A stretch of 64,000 nt of DNA from Ganoderma boninense (GCA_002900995.3 CM035304.1:4852134-4916133); one strand, 5' to 3'. Positions 43,033-56,039 are shown, numbered from the stretch's first letter. The notes: a model not told the origin generated them from the sequence alone. Numbers and translations: made by a program.

Positions 43033-44902
43033 CTACAACAACGACCGCTGCGCCCCGTATCTGCTGCTCAGGAACTCGTGCAGTTCCTTGGCTGTCAGCC
43101 CAGACGATTGCGTGAGTCTGCCGTGTTTCACCGAAGCGGACACAACACGACTTGCCGCACGACTCACCGAATATCCCCGGCTTCTCCTGCGGGATCAGGT
43201 GCCCCGACTCCAGGATGCGCACATGCGACGAGTTGGCCGGGCGCCGCCACACCGCGCGCCACCTCTGCACCGATTCCCTATCGATCGCCGTCGCCGTCAG
43301 CCTCGCGCCGTCCGCGCGCCCACACGTTGACAGGCACTCAGGACTCAGGACTTACTGCGGGTGGAGGCGGCCGGCGACGAGCCAGCGCAGGCCGATGCGC
43401 GCGTCGAGCGCGGATAGCAGCTCGAACGTCTCGAATGTCGCGCGCTCCTCCGCGAAGCACAGCGCCTCGTGTATGCCGGGCATCTTCAGGCGCACTCGCC
43501 CGTCTGGCGCGGTGTGCAGAGCGCACTCGGCGTACACCGCGAGCGCGGCGGGATCCCACGACGCGAAGAACGGTGTCGCGGCGAACATCTTGTGCGCCTC
43601 CTCACTATGTGGGGGTGGGTGTGTGGGAATCGCATACAGTGAGTCGCCGAGAGAGCGTTGGGGAGGGGGAGCAGAAGGGGGACTTACTAGGAGGCCCAGC
43701 CGTCGCGCCGTTGGATCGCGCCAGTGACGAGGCCCCAGATAGGGGTGCACGTCCCGGGCGCGACCAGATACATGGGGCGGACCATCGCCTCGACGAGGAA
43801 GAGGTGCTCGAACAGCGCGGGAACCTCTATCGCGGCACGCGTGCTTGACGAGGGTGTTTGATTCATGTTAGATATGTGGATTCGCTGAGGATGGGCATTG
43901 GAGACGCTGAGCCTTACATGGAAGCGCCGCCGAAGGAGTGCCCGACGGCGAGAAAACGGCGGTCCACAAGGCCGCGGCTCTTCCGGGATTCCGCCTCGGC
44001 GTCGGCGAGGCGGGGGAGGTGCGTCGGGAGTACGGCGGGGGACGCAGAGGGCGGGAGGTAGTGCAGGAGAAAGTGCAGGATGTCGCGGCTGTTGTCCCGC
44101 CAGTCGTCTGGGGGAGCAGAAGTCTGCGTCAGCCATGCTAGCCGTTCGAATTGCATAGCGAGAACGGAAACGCTTACAGATACCCCCGAGGTTAGTGTTG
44201 TTCAGTAAACACGCGTCGCCGTGGTTTGCGGCCTCCCAAGACCATATCTCGTCGATCTGGTAGTTCGCCTTGCCAGCATAGTCCGCGATGAGCCGCTGGA
44301 GCCCCGGCTCCCAGGTCTGTCCGGCGTGTAAAGCACGGCGGCGCCAACAAAATCAGCGATGGTGCGATGTCGGTGCGGCGTAGAGGTGCGCAGCAGCTTA
44401 CCTCCTTAGGGAATCCATTCGGGTGCGCGAGGAAGAGCGTCGTGCCACTCCCCGTGCCCCTGAGGCCCTTCCGGACGTAGCGGTTCACGCAGTTCCAGAG
44501 TGGGCGATCGTTCGGAGGGAGCGAGTCCAAGTCCCCCTTCCACTGCGCCTCTTTGGTGGAGAGCACGTCGGCGACCGTCTTGCGCACTGCCGCCCGGAAG
44601 TCGTCCTTGTTCGGCGACCATTCTGGAAGAGCGGGGAGAGGGAGGTATGGGGTCACCCGGGGATACGCTGCGGGGACGAGGTGGGTCGAGAGCGTGTACC
44701 ATTCGTCGAGGAGCGACGTCCGGGGCGAGGATGGCAGGGCGGGCAGGGTGGTGGCCTTGGTTGGAGAGTCGGAGGGTGCGAGAGGGCCTGGATTGCAGGT
44801 GGGGAGATGGAAGGGCGGGGGTGCAGGGAATGTCAAGGCATGTGGGTCGAAATACTCGTGGGGTCCAAGTGGGGGAAGCCCATCTAGTTTCGGGGATGCC
44901 AT
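43033..44902 (-). CDS. Alpha/beta hydrolase-fold protein
   Basis: Seven or so exons from ATG 44902 (MASPKLDGLPPLG) to TAG 43033-43035, introns 50-100 nt with GTAAG/GTGAG donors. Order: Pro-rich start; core strand with oxyanion-type FLAHPNGFPKE joined across an intron to TWEPGLQRLIADY; QIDEIWSWEAANHGD; DWRDNSRDIL; nucleophile elbow AVGHSFGGAS (Ser in G-H-S-F-G); MVRPMYLVAPGTC; GLRWLVAGRL; and a C-terminal segment VRILESGHLIPQEKP with the likely catalytic His. The HxNGFxKE...WEP pattern resembles fungal peroxisomal lipase-like Lpx1 relatives, but no clear peroxisomal signal ends the protein (...GAQRSLL resembles PTS1 only loosely). Substrate unknown. Confidence 0.8.
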
Positions 44903-45509
44903 GTGTACTGTGACGGCAGGTTAGAAGTACGTGTCTGAACGGCCCGGCGGGGGGGGTGAACTTATACTAGGCTATGCCTAGTGTAGTTGTATATCTGAGA
45001 GGTGGAAGTTGAGTGGGATGGACGGAAAAGGAGGGCATACATACAGGATGTAGGTGGTGCACGACACTGAGTGGAGAAAGTACTTGAGGGGACCGGTTAC
45101 TTGGGGATCCGATGAGCCGCTGTGAACGAACGTGGATGGAGGAGATCCGAGTCTAAGTATGTAAGTAAGTAAATGTAAACTAGATGACACGCCACGCGTA
45201 GTCGCCGACCGGTCCCGTTCCCGATCACCGAGACGGAGACTGAGCACCGCCACGCTCCACTGCAGCGTTGACGTTCAGCCTGCTCCCAGCCTCTTGACCC
45301 AGTAACCACCTGTAACTACCTCCGAGACGTCCAACTCTTTTGCTCAAGCTCTCGGAGCGGCGCGCTGAAATCGGGCCGTAATGCACCCGTACTGAAGTAC
45401 TGATGGCCCATTCCCTCGGACCCGCGAACTCGCACGCCCTAAGGAGCGCCTGCATGCTGCTGCAGCCTTTCTCAATATCTCCCTAGTCACTGCAAAGAAC
45501 CCAAACTCG
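44903..45509. promoter_or_regulatory. Divergent promoter interval, hydrolase / IRE1-like gene
   Basis: About 600 bp between two head-to-head start codons. No recognised motif beyond pyrimidine-rich stretches near the rightward start. Confidence 0.45.
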
Positions 45510-47408
45510 ATGTTTCTCGATCTCCCTGACTTGATCGCGGACATGCCAGTAGATCGCCCGAACGCCGAACCACGTCGGTCAATCCCCAGCCCCCCTCATC
45601 AACTTGAACCACCTTTCTACATCCACAACACAAACTTCGCAGCCCTGTTAATGCCAGAGCTCTACGAGCGCGACGCACGACGCCTCAACCGTCTTCCCAC
45701 CGATCCTTTGTTATATCGAGACATACCAGATCTTCCATCGATACCCCCAGCCCTGAGCGGTCCTGCTACTCCTAGTAGCCCGGCTCTGAGGCGGCGACTC
45801 ACAGACCGCAATGCTCGACAATTCCACACTGAACACCCGTCAGCCAGAGCAGTCACAAGAAGCATATTTCCCCCCCACCGTGCCACGCCGCAGGGACAAG
45901 ATAGTATCGATGGTTTGCTGTCCCTCTCGCAGAATATCGTCCTTGGTGCGTCTCATCATTCGCTTTTCTTGTACACGCACTTCAATGGTGCCCCAGGCCA
46001 CGGTTCCAGCGGCACCATGGTCTTCAAAGGCTCCTTTCAAGGCCGCGACGTCGCCGTCAAGCGCATGATGTCCCATTTCGTCAGGCTGGCGGTACGTGAA
46101 CTCGAAGTCCTCCACATGTCCGACAGCCACCCAAATGTCATCCGGTACTTCTACCACACAAGCGACGCCAATTTCCAGTACATCGCGCTCGAGCTATGCC
46201 CCGCATCCCTCGCCGATATCATGGACGTAAATAAACGCGACCAGCTCAGCCATATCATCGCAACCTTTGTGCCAAAGCGCGCCCTGCGTGAGATCACCTC
46301 GGGACTGCACCACCTCCATGCCTTGCGGCTCGTTCACCGGGACATCAAGCCACAGAACATCCTCATCTCGGACGCCCATGGACGACATCGGATGCTCATC
46401 TCGGACTTCGGGCTGTGCAAGCAGTTGGAGCCCGGCCGGGCGAGCTACAACCCCACCGCGCAGGGACCGAGGGCTGCCGGCACCGTCGGCTGGCGCGCAC
46501 CCGAGGTTCTTCGGGGCAAAGTCACGCTCGACGGCCAGAGAGACGGTGCGGGTGGCAGCTCTGCAGTTGCAGCTAGTGCCACAGGTGCGGGTGCGTGGAG
46601 CCCGACGCGGCAGACGCAGCTGGTCGACATCTTCGCGTTGGGGTGTTTGTACTACTACGTGCTGACCGAGGGCCGCCATCCGTTCGGGGCCATGCTTGAA
46701 ATGGAGTTCAATATCTTGAAGGACGCGAAGGATTTGGAGATGCTGGAGGACCTGGTAGCCGTCGATGCGATCGAGAGGATGCTGAGTCCCAAGGCGGAGG
46801 ACAGGTGTGTGTTTGACATCAGAGTCCATCTCTTCCTGTGCCCTCCCCGGCCGTCAACTTGGAATGTGACATTGGGCTTTGTTTTCCGTCTCGCAGGCCG
46901 GATGCGACCACATGCTTGCTGCACCCGTGCCTATGGGATGCCGAGAAGATGCTCGACTTCCTTTTGGACGCGTCGGATCGGTTCCAGCGCATCCCAAAGG
47001 GGTTGCTCCGATCGCTAGAGAATGGCAGTCAAGACGTCGTGGGCCAGGACTGGCGCGCGTTTTTCCCTCGGGAGTTTATCATCCATTTCAGCAGTAGAAG
47101 GGCGTACGACGGGAGATGTGTACAGGATCTCCTTCGTCTCGTGAGGAATGCGGTACGCCCCATTCATGTCTTCGTCTTCGCTTAGGATGAAAGCGCATCT
47201 GACAATGGGCTCTGTGCACTAATAGCGACACCATTATCACGAACTCCCTGCCGATGTGAAGGCCCACCTAGGCACCATACCAGAAAGCTTCTTGAAGTAC
47301 TTCACCGATAAATTTCCGAAGCTCTTTGTCCGCGTTCATGGCGTGATTTCATCCTCCTCCCTTCGCAACGAAGCGACTTTCCAGTCCTACTTTGCATTCA
47401 CGAACTGA
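45510..47408 (+). CDS. IRE1-like kinase/RNase without luminal or transmembrane parts (560 aa)
   Basis: Exons 45510-45945, 45997-46804, 46897-47152 and 47226-47408. The N-terminal 145 residues are unrelated to IRE1, have no signal peptide or membrane segment, and are Pro/Arg-rich. Kinase: glycine loop G-H-G-S-S-G (split by the first intron), VAVKRM lysine, HRDIKPQNIL, ISDFGLCKQLE, AAGTVGWRAPEVL. The KEN RNase domain ends with LVRNARHHYHELP and FPKLFVRVHGVISSSSL, keeping the R-N...H-H-Y residues of the active site. About 50-60% identity to the full IRE1 at 56978-61351 by eye, with the glycine-loop intron at the same codon. All catalytic motifs are present, so it could be an active soluble kinase-RNase. 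What would activate it without a stress-sensing domain is unknown. Confidence 0.88.
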
Positions 47409-48299
47409 ACTTTTGCGCTTATATTCTGACTGGCTTTATCCCTTGCATACCCACCAGTTTGTTTCACTTCAACGTCTCTTGCGTGGCACTTTCTATCTGT
47501 CCTACGTCCTCTGTGCGTCGATTGTACGTTCATCACTGCTTTGTTTGTATAGCTATCTCATGTTGTTTTTTTGATGTACGCACGTCCGGTTGTGATCAAG
47601 GTTGCTATTTATTTGGAGGATGTGAAGTAGCTATGTATTTGATACCGTACTATTTGGGACTTCGGATTGGGATTGGACTGGGATACCATTGAATGGTACT
47701 TACTTATATCTTGTACGGATTGGTCTCATGTTGTGGTAAAATGTAAGGCACTGTTGTCTCGCGCTCGTTCGTCTTAACCCACATCCTACGTTTGAAGTAG
47801 ACTGGTGAGCCTTTGTCCGTTCTATCTGGCATTTCACTTTCTCCTGGACTCGAAAGTTCAGGGTTCCGGAATGCACTGCCACCGCGACGTGGTCTGCCCT
47901 GGACCATCATGGTCACCGTCCCGACCACCATGAAATCATCCGACTCTGCGACTCTTGAGTTTTGCCCTTCTACCATCGCGCACGACATCCTCACCTACGT
48001 GCGCTGTCTCCTCTCGACTGTGGAAACATCTTGGGCAGCAATTCGTTCGGCGTAAGGCTGAACTACATCTGCTAGGTCAGGAGCCTCAATGTTGTTCAAC
48101 TAACGTCTATCACCTCTCCCTCCGATAATAGGGAGGGTGTGTACGGAATGGGAGCAGGAGTCGGCTGGATAAGGGGGTCCAGTGGAGGGCCGGTGGCCCT
48201 GGAGGAGGGATGCGAACAAGGTGAAATGCATTTTTGGATCGTATGCCGCGGCAAGTCCTCGTGACAAGAGGGCCACCTGGACTCCCAGCCGATACGTAG
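47409..48299. other. Interval without recognised gene
   Basis: Mixed short frames only. It lies between the IRE1-like gene and an IRE1 relic and may include decayed sequence from the same duplication. Confidence 0.35.
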
Positions 48300-48770
48300 A
48301 TGTCTGCGAAAATGCTACACTCGGTGCGTCTGCTCATTCTCTTGCCGGCCAAGTATATGCGCTCACCCTTCGTAGTACAAAGTAGTGGCCAGCGGCCTCA
48401 TTCAAGGACCGTGCAGTCGTAGTCGAACGTACCCTCGTCGACTACGTCACCCTCATATCGCGCGATGTGAACACTCTCCCGCTGGGGGCCCACCCAACGT
48501 CATGCGCAACGAGACGGGGGACGTCCTCTACATCGCGCTCGGCCTCTGTCCTGTGACCCGAGCTGACTACTTCGCCTGTCCTGACGGGTTCTGCGACGCC
48601 GTCCGAGTTGATGCACTTGCCCTCGATCGAACCTCGGCATACACTCAGTGAGATCGGCGCTGGGCTGCTGTGTATATCTCCGTTCGCTGGACATCGTCCG
48701 CCACGACGTCATACCACCTAAGTTACCTGCTGCCATGGTACTGGAGTTCCTTCAGCATCTCGGACGAGCG
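48300..48770 (+). pseudogene. Decayed third copy of the IRE1 kinase domain
   Basis: ENATLG followed by an intron-like stretch (48324-48375, GTGCGT...GTAG) sits exactly where the IRE1 glycine-loop intron lies. Then, with frameshifts, RAVVVERTLVDYVTLISRDV matches RAVAVKRMLADFVTLASREV of IRE1. NVMRNETGDVLYIALGLCP matches the following IRE1 segment, and LRSLDIVRHDVIPPKL matches LHALKIIHRDIKPQNIL. At least two frame changes and missing glycines show it is a relic. It is in tandem with the intact IRE1-like gene. Confidence 0.8.
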
Positions 48771-49007
48771 ACGGAGCAGAATGATCTTATACCGAAAGGC
48801 GATCTGTCTCGACGGCGTACTTCCATGTACTGTGAACATCACCCACACGCAGATGTTCAGGTTCGCTCTACTGGTCACAAGAAATGCTTCTCGGCATCTG
48901 TAGTACAACACATGGGGGTAATACTGCATCGCTACACGGTACACGGACATAAATAGCATCTAGAATCACGCTCTTGGATCCCGACAGAACTCGTTTGAGA
49001 GCGGGAG

Positions 49008-50698
49008 CTAAGCCTGTTTGCGCTGGAGGCTCTTCGGCAGTTCTTTGACCCACGGCAGGAACTCGCGGCCTTGCATATATGGCCGGAGAACTTCAGGAAC
49101 AACGAGACCCTGAATTTGAAGATCAGCATCGATGAAAGAAGACAGGCTCAGATCTGAATTGGTCTCACCTCTGCTGTCTGGTAGTTCTCGACAAGGCAGC
49201 AAAGCGCGCGCTCCGTTGCGCAAAGCGTGCCGTTCAGCATGTGGACGTAGACCTTGCGCGTCTGCTCCTTGGTCTTCAGACCACAACGGACTTCAAGTCT
49301 TCGGCTCTCTGCAACAGATTTCAGCTGCGGTCTGCGGGGTGACACTCGCGCGACTCACGGTAGTCGGTGCAATTCGAGCACGACACGAGCTCCTTGTATT
49401 GACCCTGGAAGGGGAACCATGCCTCAAGGTCGAATTTTTGCGCCGCCGCGAGATTGAGCGCGCCAGAGACGATCGCGACAACGCGATAGGGAATGCCCAG
49501 GCTCTGGTAGAACGCCTCCGAGTTCGCGACCATCGCGTCGAACACCTCCCAGCTCTTCTCAGGCTCTGTAATGCAGAACTGCTCCACCTTCTCGAACTGG
49601 TGCACGCGGAAGATGCCCCACATGTCGCGGCCAGCTGAGCCGGCCTCTTTGCGGAAGCACGTCGAGTAGCCGGCGTACTTGATGGGGAGCTGCGTCTCGG
49701 GCGAGTCGAACCACTCATCTGAATGGTAGGCGGAGATGGGCTGCTCCGAGGTTGCGATGAGGTACTTCTCGTCCTCGGCGGCGATGACTTTGTAGAGTTC
49801 TTCGTCGAACTGCTCGAGCTGCGCAGTCTTGCCCATGACGTCCTTGTTCATCATGAATGGCGGCTGGATCTTCTTGTAGCCCTGTTTGCGGAGAAAGTCG
49901 AGGCCGTATGAGATGAGAGCTTGGTTGAGGTCGATGCCGTCGTTGGTGAGGAAGTATCCTCGGTGACCGGTGATCTTTGAGCCTGCGCTCCACGATTATG
50001 TAGGTTCGCTGATGACTGACAGAGACCGTAACCATACCTCGTTCCAGATCCATGGCATCTAGCCGCAGAAGGACTTCATGGTGCGGCATGATATCCGCCT
50101 TCTTCTCCACGTCCTTCCCTTCAGGAACCCATGTCTTGAGCGTCTTGTTGTCGTCCTACTGCCCACTTTAGTGTCGCATCTTCGCGCGCAGTTCAAATGC
50201 AACTAGGTGTGACATACCTCGGTCAAGCTCACTGGTACGCCCTTGGCAACGATGTTGCCGACCGTCGAGGCCCTTTGGCGCATTTTCGCCTCGACGTCCT
50301 TGGCTTCATTCCGTTTTGCAATCACCTGTGCATCGATCTCTTTCTTCTTCGCGACAAGATCGTCGGCATTTTCTTTCGCCTAACGCGCCGGTGTCAGCAT
50401 GACGTGATCGCGGACTCGACATGTGTTGAGGACGCACCTTCTTCTTGGCCGCTATCTCCTTCTGCACTGTATTCACCGACTTCGCGAGGCTGTTCGCCTC
50501 GAAATCAACTGGCGCACAATGTCAGTGCCGTAAATGCAATACAACGAGAGATGCAATCATACGCTTCACCCAGTCGGCATACATCTGGATAACCTCATCT
50601 ACGACCTCCACCGAGAGGCCTCGTTTCCTCTGAGACTCCCTGATCTCCTCCGCGTTTCCTCCCTTGTTGTCGATAAAGTGCAGCACGTCCAAAGTCAT
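49008..50698 (-). CDS. SES1: Cytosolic seryl-tRNA synthetase
   Basis: Class II synthetase that charges tRNA-Ser. ATG at 50698 ([20 protein letters not shown]) to TAG 49008-49010; about seven exons with 45-80 nt introns. The N-terminal coiled-coil tRNA-binding arm is seen in [20 protein letters not shown] and later [17 protein letters not shown]. Catalytic core: [19 protein letters not shown], then [20 protein letters not shown] and [14 protein letters not shown]. Motif 2: [20 protein letters not shown] with [11 protein letters not shown]. Motif 3: [20 protein letters not shown]. The C-terminus is short and basic ([12 protein letters not shown]), as in fungal cytosolic enzymes. Housekeeping gene, head-to-head with SET1. 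Confidence 0.95.
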
Positions 50699-51516
50699 GG
50701 TAAGAGTCGGTGTCTAGGGTGAATGAGGGTATACGGATAAGTGGATCTGCGAGTCAACGGAAGTTATGCAAAACTTGTGGCCGGAGTCATCGATCCATAA
50801 CAACTCTGCGGTGATCGATTGAGTCGATTATTATCTAATCTTTTAACAATACAGATCCCCGTGTAAGTCGCTGAGATTACTCATTTGAAAGTCCGATAAG
50901 GAGCTCTTGTATCTCCGCCGCATAGCTACCAACGTTGACGTGTAATCCCAATCCAAAATCCCATCCTCGACGCTATTGCCCCTCCGCTCTCTCATCCTGC
51001 AAGGCTTGGACAAGTGACGAATACTCATACGCTCGTCGGTCTTCCTCGCGGCCATTGAACCACCACGGAACACGATGCCCCTGTACCGGACAACAGGCAA
51101 GCCTGGAGTCTCACGATGAAAACTTCCTCAGACAGGTTGGGTCGGTTCGGCAGGTTTACCACAGAAGGATGGGTTCGGGACAGCTTATTGAGGGATAGGA
51201 TGTAGGAGGCCGGCGGTTGGATCATCTGGTGTTGAGCAATTTTACGACATGTGGTGCGGTGTCGAGCGTTTTCCATGTGTGCGAGTAAGAGGAGCTGGAA
51301 AAATGTCTTACTTGCAACGTGTGCGTATTCCATGAGTGCAATGAACAAAAAGTCGAGAAAGGGACGGTCGTTGCGCGAAACAAGGCTACAGCGGTCCAAG
51401 ATGTCGCCGAAGGCGCGAAGTCGCAGGGCGATGCCGCTTGACCCACAACCACCACCTCATCCACGTCCCTCTCTCCGCCCGTCCTCCGCACCCCCTCTCT
51501 CTCTCCGTGCTCGTCG
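50699..51516. promoter_or_regulatory. Bidirectional promoter interval, seryl-tRNA synthetase / SET1
   Basis: About 820 bp between two divergent start codons. Pyrimidine-rich tracts (CCCCCTCTCTCTCT near 51490) precede the SET1 start. No TATA box stands out. Confidence 0.5.
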
Positions 51517-54500
51517 ATGTCGGGCAAGGCACCGCCGCGAGCACCGCGGGCGTTGTTAAATTCCCTTCATGGATCTGCCGCAGCGACCGCCTCGGCCTCA
51601 TCCTCGAATCCTGGCGCGTCCTCAGCCTCTCGGATAGGAGCGACTCCTCCAACTGGTCCTCGCAGCCTTCTCAACGGCCAACCTGGGACAAGAGGTCGAG
51701 GTGGAAAACCATACGTGAACGGCCACGCTGGCATTCCAACAGGCCCTGCTGCCGCGCCGCCCAACGGACCCTCCGCGTTGAAAGGAAAACAAGCTGATGT
51801 TAGTTGGGCTCAACAAGGCAGTTCTAGTGGTGTAGGTGCCCTCTCGTCGGGCTGCGGAAGACGTGTAAGCTTATAGGCATTTTCATCGTTTACAGGCACA
51901 ACCCAACGGCGCAGGACCCAGCAGGGCTGCACATCCACAGGAGCCAACGACGGCGCTGAATGCCAGACATACTGCCATATCCTTCAAACTCAGACCGAGT
52001 GCGTCGTCCTCTTCCTCACGCTCCGCCAATAGCGATGGGCCACAACCTCCCACATCGCCACGGTTGAAGGCGTTCGCGCCTCCTCCGTCGAGTCCGGGGC
52101 CTCCTCCACCTCCGCCGCCATCTGAGCCTCCACCCCCTCCGCCCCCGCCTACAACTGAGCCTCCGCCTCCCCCACCTCCTTCAACTGAGCCTCCACCCCC
52201 TCCACCACCCTTCAATGAACCTCCGCCCCCTCCACCTCCGCCATTTGAGCCCCCGCCCCCGCCATCTGAACCTCCGCCACCGCCACCCGCGTCGTGTGCC
52301 CCTCCGCTCCCACCTCTATCACCACCACCACCTCCGCCTTCATTTGCACCTCCGCCTTTGCCATCGTCATCTTCTGTCCCTCTTCCGCCCTCATCGCCGC
52401 CACCGCTTCCGCCAGATATCCCTCCTCCTATTCCCTCGACGTCTGCCGTGCGGCTACCACCGACCGGCCCAAGACGAGATCCTTTCACAGGCGTGTATTC
52501 GGCTCAGCCGCATGGGCGCCTACCCTTACATATTCCTACGGGGCCTCGAGCGCATCGAGGCGCAAGCCCTCCTGTACCACAACCGCCGAGCGAGCCACCC
52601 CCTCCTAGACCGCCATCCCCTCAATTGTATTCTCTACCGCCGCCGCCACCATGGCCACCAGAACCATCCGAATTCCCTCCGGGCAAGAACTGGAAAATTC
52701 TGTTCGACTATGCGATCGACAAGGATCGGGAGGGGCAGTACCGGGCGCTCGCGGAGAAGCTGCGGGAGAAGGGGATGGATCAGGGAGACGAGCCGCGTGT
52801 ACGAGGGAAAGGGAAGGGAAAGGAGATTATCTTGCGGTATGGTGGGGAGGTCATCGAAGGCGAGCACGAGGCCGTCGTCCGCGATCCCAGGAAAGAGAGC
52901 AAGACAAAGCGGCTGCCGTCGTTACGGCCTGTGAGAACGGAACTTGTGCGATGCAAGTACGAGGTACGCTGTGCGCTTGGATGACCTGTCATGCTTCAGC
53001 CTAACGGTGTAAATTTAGTTCGATGCGAACTCTACCGGGCCGCCGCCCCCAACAAATGTCTTGGTGCAAGGGATCTCGCCACTGATACCAAAACACCATC
53101 TCCGGCAACGGTTTGGCATGCACGGTACAGTCCTTTCGTTCGAGCCTCAGCTGGACAAGTCGAGTGGTCTGTTTCTCGGGATCGTGTTTATCAAGTATTC
53201 GTCCCATGAGGAGGCCAAGAAGTGCGTGGTAGCTGAGAACAGGAAGAAGCTGAAGATCGCTGTTCCTGGACTTGGTGAGGGCGAGGGCGAAGAGCTGAGG
53301 GTAGTATTCGATGGCGAGGGCAAGGTTTTGAAAGCTGTGATGGGAGAACTGGACAGGCGCGCTCGGGAGAAGCAAAGGCGAGAGAAGGAAGAGAAGGAGA
53401 AGCATCTCAAGCCAACGCCGACATCGAGCGCGAGCCAAACGCCCGTTCACGCCAACAACCCTTGGCGAACAACGCTCCGGGACGGTGGACCACACAATAA
53501 TCAACGACAGCTCGCCCAACACAACGTTCCACGATCCCTTCCACCCAACGCGCACCTCCCCATGCGCCCGCAAGGGCTTACACCGATGTCGATGGTGGGG
53601 TCCCCCGTAGAACATGGCAAGGCGAGCCCGCTGCCCAACGGTACACCGACTGGTCCGCGGAATGGCCCTGCGCGCGTGCGGAGACCAGCCCCTCCGACCG
53701 CCCCGTTCCGTGCGCGCCATAACGTGCATGTCCTGCGCGCAGTTCCGCCCGCGAACATCCGACCACCAATCCACCTGTTCCCGAATGGGATCGAGGCAGG
53801 ACCGGTGCTGCCGCCCCAGTTCGGGTCGAATGCCGTGGATACGCCATCGCCGATACCGTTCGTGCCCTCACGCTCGCCTTCACCAGTGTCGCGGCGGCCC
53901 CAGTTTGGGCGGGGGAAGAAGAAGGTCGACTACGACGTGATCAAGGCCGAGCTTGCGAAGAACGGATTTGACCATATCGCGATTGACGGACATGTGACGA
54001 GCGTGGAGGAGAGGGATGTGGAGATATTCATGGCGGGCTTTGTGGTAGACAAGGTGCGCCGTGGATTTTATTCCGTCTTTGTTTTGGTTTGTTCATAAAG
54101 AGCATTTGCCACTTCATCCTAGATCCTCCGCGACCGCCACTCCTGGTACGTCACCTTCAAAGACCGAGAGACTGCACATCGTGCGGCGATGGTCCTCAAC
54201 GGCATCGGTCGAAAACTCGCGCACCACGCCGTCGCCGTCACTGTTCGCCCTGCCCCTACTCACATTCCGACCGCGCACAAGACGGAGTGGACCGACGGCG
54301 AGCTTCTTGAGCAGGTGGAGAAGCAGCTACGACAAGAACTCCGAACACGACTGGAGAAGGACATTGTCGAGCGCATCGTTGCGTCGCAGGTCAGGAAACG
54401 GGTCGTCGAGGAACGTGCGAAGCAGGGGGTTCGCGTAGAGGCCGCCATCGATGCCCATATTGCCGACACTGTGGACCACGAGTCAAAGTACTTGGACAGG

Positions 54501-56039
54501 GACGCACTTCGCGGGCTCTCGTTTCGTACCAAGAAGAAACGGCCACGAGAAGAGATGATTGTCCCTGTGGAAGCGGTCGCGGAGGAAGAGGTGGTGTTGG
54601 AGAGGCCGAAGAAGAAGATGAAGAAGTCGAAAAAGGTCGTCGTCGAGGAGAAGGTCATCGAGTCCGAGGACGAGCAGGAAGTCACGGTCGTGGTCGTGCC
54701 GGAGCCCACAAAGCAGCGCAAACGCGCGATGTCGGAGGCAAGCGAGGCCGAGATCCCAGTCAAGAAGAAGGCCAAGTCCCAGAAGGTCCAGGTCTCGATC
54801 GAGAACGATATCGTGCCTGTGCGCTCGAAGAAATCCAAGAAGCCCGCTGTCTCCGAGATCGTGTCAGACGCCAGGGACACCAGTGTCTTTGAGGAGGAAG
54901 TTGTCCACGAAGTCCTTCCATTACCATTCGAGCCTCCGGCCGTCGACCAGGTACATGTCACCACCCCCTTTGTTCTTACCCCATCCCCACTTCCTTCTCC
55001 AACTGCACCTGCCTCGATCCCGCTCCCTCCAACCGCGGTTATCGACCCAATTGCCGAAGGCCTTTGCGAGGACGAGGAGGACATGTACTTCGCAAAACTC
55101 GCGCTGGAGCGTATGTTGTACGGCAAGTCTACAGGGCCAGAGGACGAGCTCGAACCCGAGGGGGAGCCCGACATCGCTGCACTTTTCCGAAAACACGTCA
55201 CTGGATCAGCGCGAACGGAAGGGTACTACAAGATCTCGCACACCGAGAAGTCGGCATATGTCGCACAGTACGCGCTGCGCGGTATGACGACTACGGTCGC
55301 CACCGAAGCCGAGCAAGCTCCACCTCCGAAACCCGCGGTCGCATCTTCCCGATCAAATCGTGCCAACGCACGTCGGCGTGCTCAGGGTCTGGAGGAGATC
55401 AACCAAGTCCAGCGGGCAATGGCTCTGTCGAAAGGCGAGGCTGCGGCACCGGACTCGGTCAAGTACAACCAGCTTCAGACACGAAAGAAGCACCTGCGTT
55501 TCGCGCGGTCGCCCATCCACGATTGGGGCTTGTACGCGATGGAAAAGATCAACCGCGGGGACCTGGTCATCGAGTATGTCGGCGAAGTCATCCGCGCGCA
55601 GGTTGCAGACAAGCGCGAGAAGGCCTACGAGCGACAGGGTATTGGTAGCAGCTATCTGTTCCGTATCGACGAGGATCTGGTGGTGGATGCGACGAAGAAG
55701 GGCAACCTCGGGTACGTGTGCATTGTCGAAGTGCCTTTGTTGAGAAGCTGACGCCGCTGACACTAACATTCGTGTAGGCGGCTCATAAACCACTCGTGTG
55801 ACCCCAATTGCACTGCGAAGATCATCACAATCAGTGGGGAGAAGAAGATTGTGATCTACGCAAAGCAAGACATCGAGCTCGGTAGTGAGATCACTTATGG
55901 TACGTGTCGTGCTACTCCTCGTCGTGGTTGGCTGAACGCTGACCGACTCCGATGCTACGCAGATTATCATTTCCCTATCGAACAGGACAAGATCCCATGT
56001 CTTTGCGGTTCTGCGAAGTGTCGCGGGACTCTCAATTAG
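51517..56039 (+). CDS. SET1: SET1/COMPASS histone H3-K4 methyltransferase (1,401 aa)
   Basis: Six exons: 51517-51831, 51896-52963, 53019-54053, 54123-55711, 55778-55899, 55963-56039. Order: Ala/Ser-rich start; a long polyproline tract (about residues 165-300, [19 protein letters not shown] repeats); a first conserved block ([20 protein letters not shown]); RRM ([40 protein letters not shown]); second RRM-like part ([17 protein letters not shown]); Lys/Glu-rich linker; N-SET region ([40 protein letters not shown]); SET domain ([67 protein letters not shown]); post-SET Cys cluster ([13 protein letters not shown]). The catalytic NHSC and the Tyr of the ITYDY motif are present. It deposits H3K4 methylation at active promoters within COMPASS. 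Confidence 0.97.

Noticed and set aside
51883..52488. Minus-strand Gly-rich frame opposite SET1
   Set aside because: Mirror image of the SET1 polyproline tract; it has no other support.
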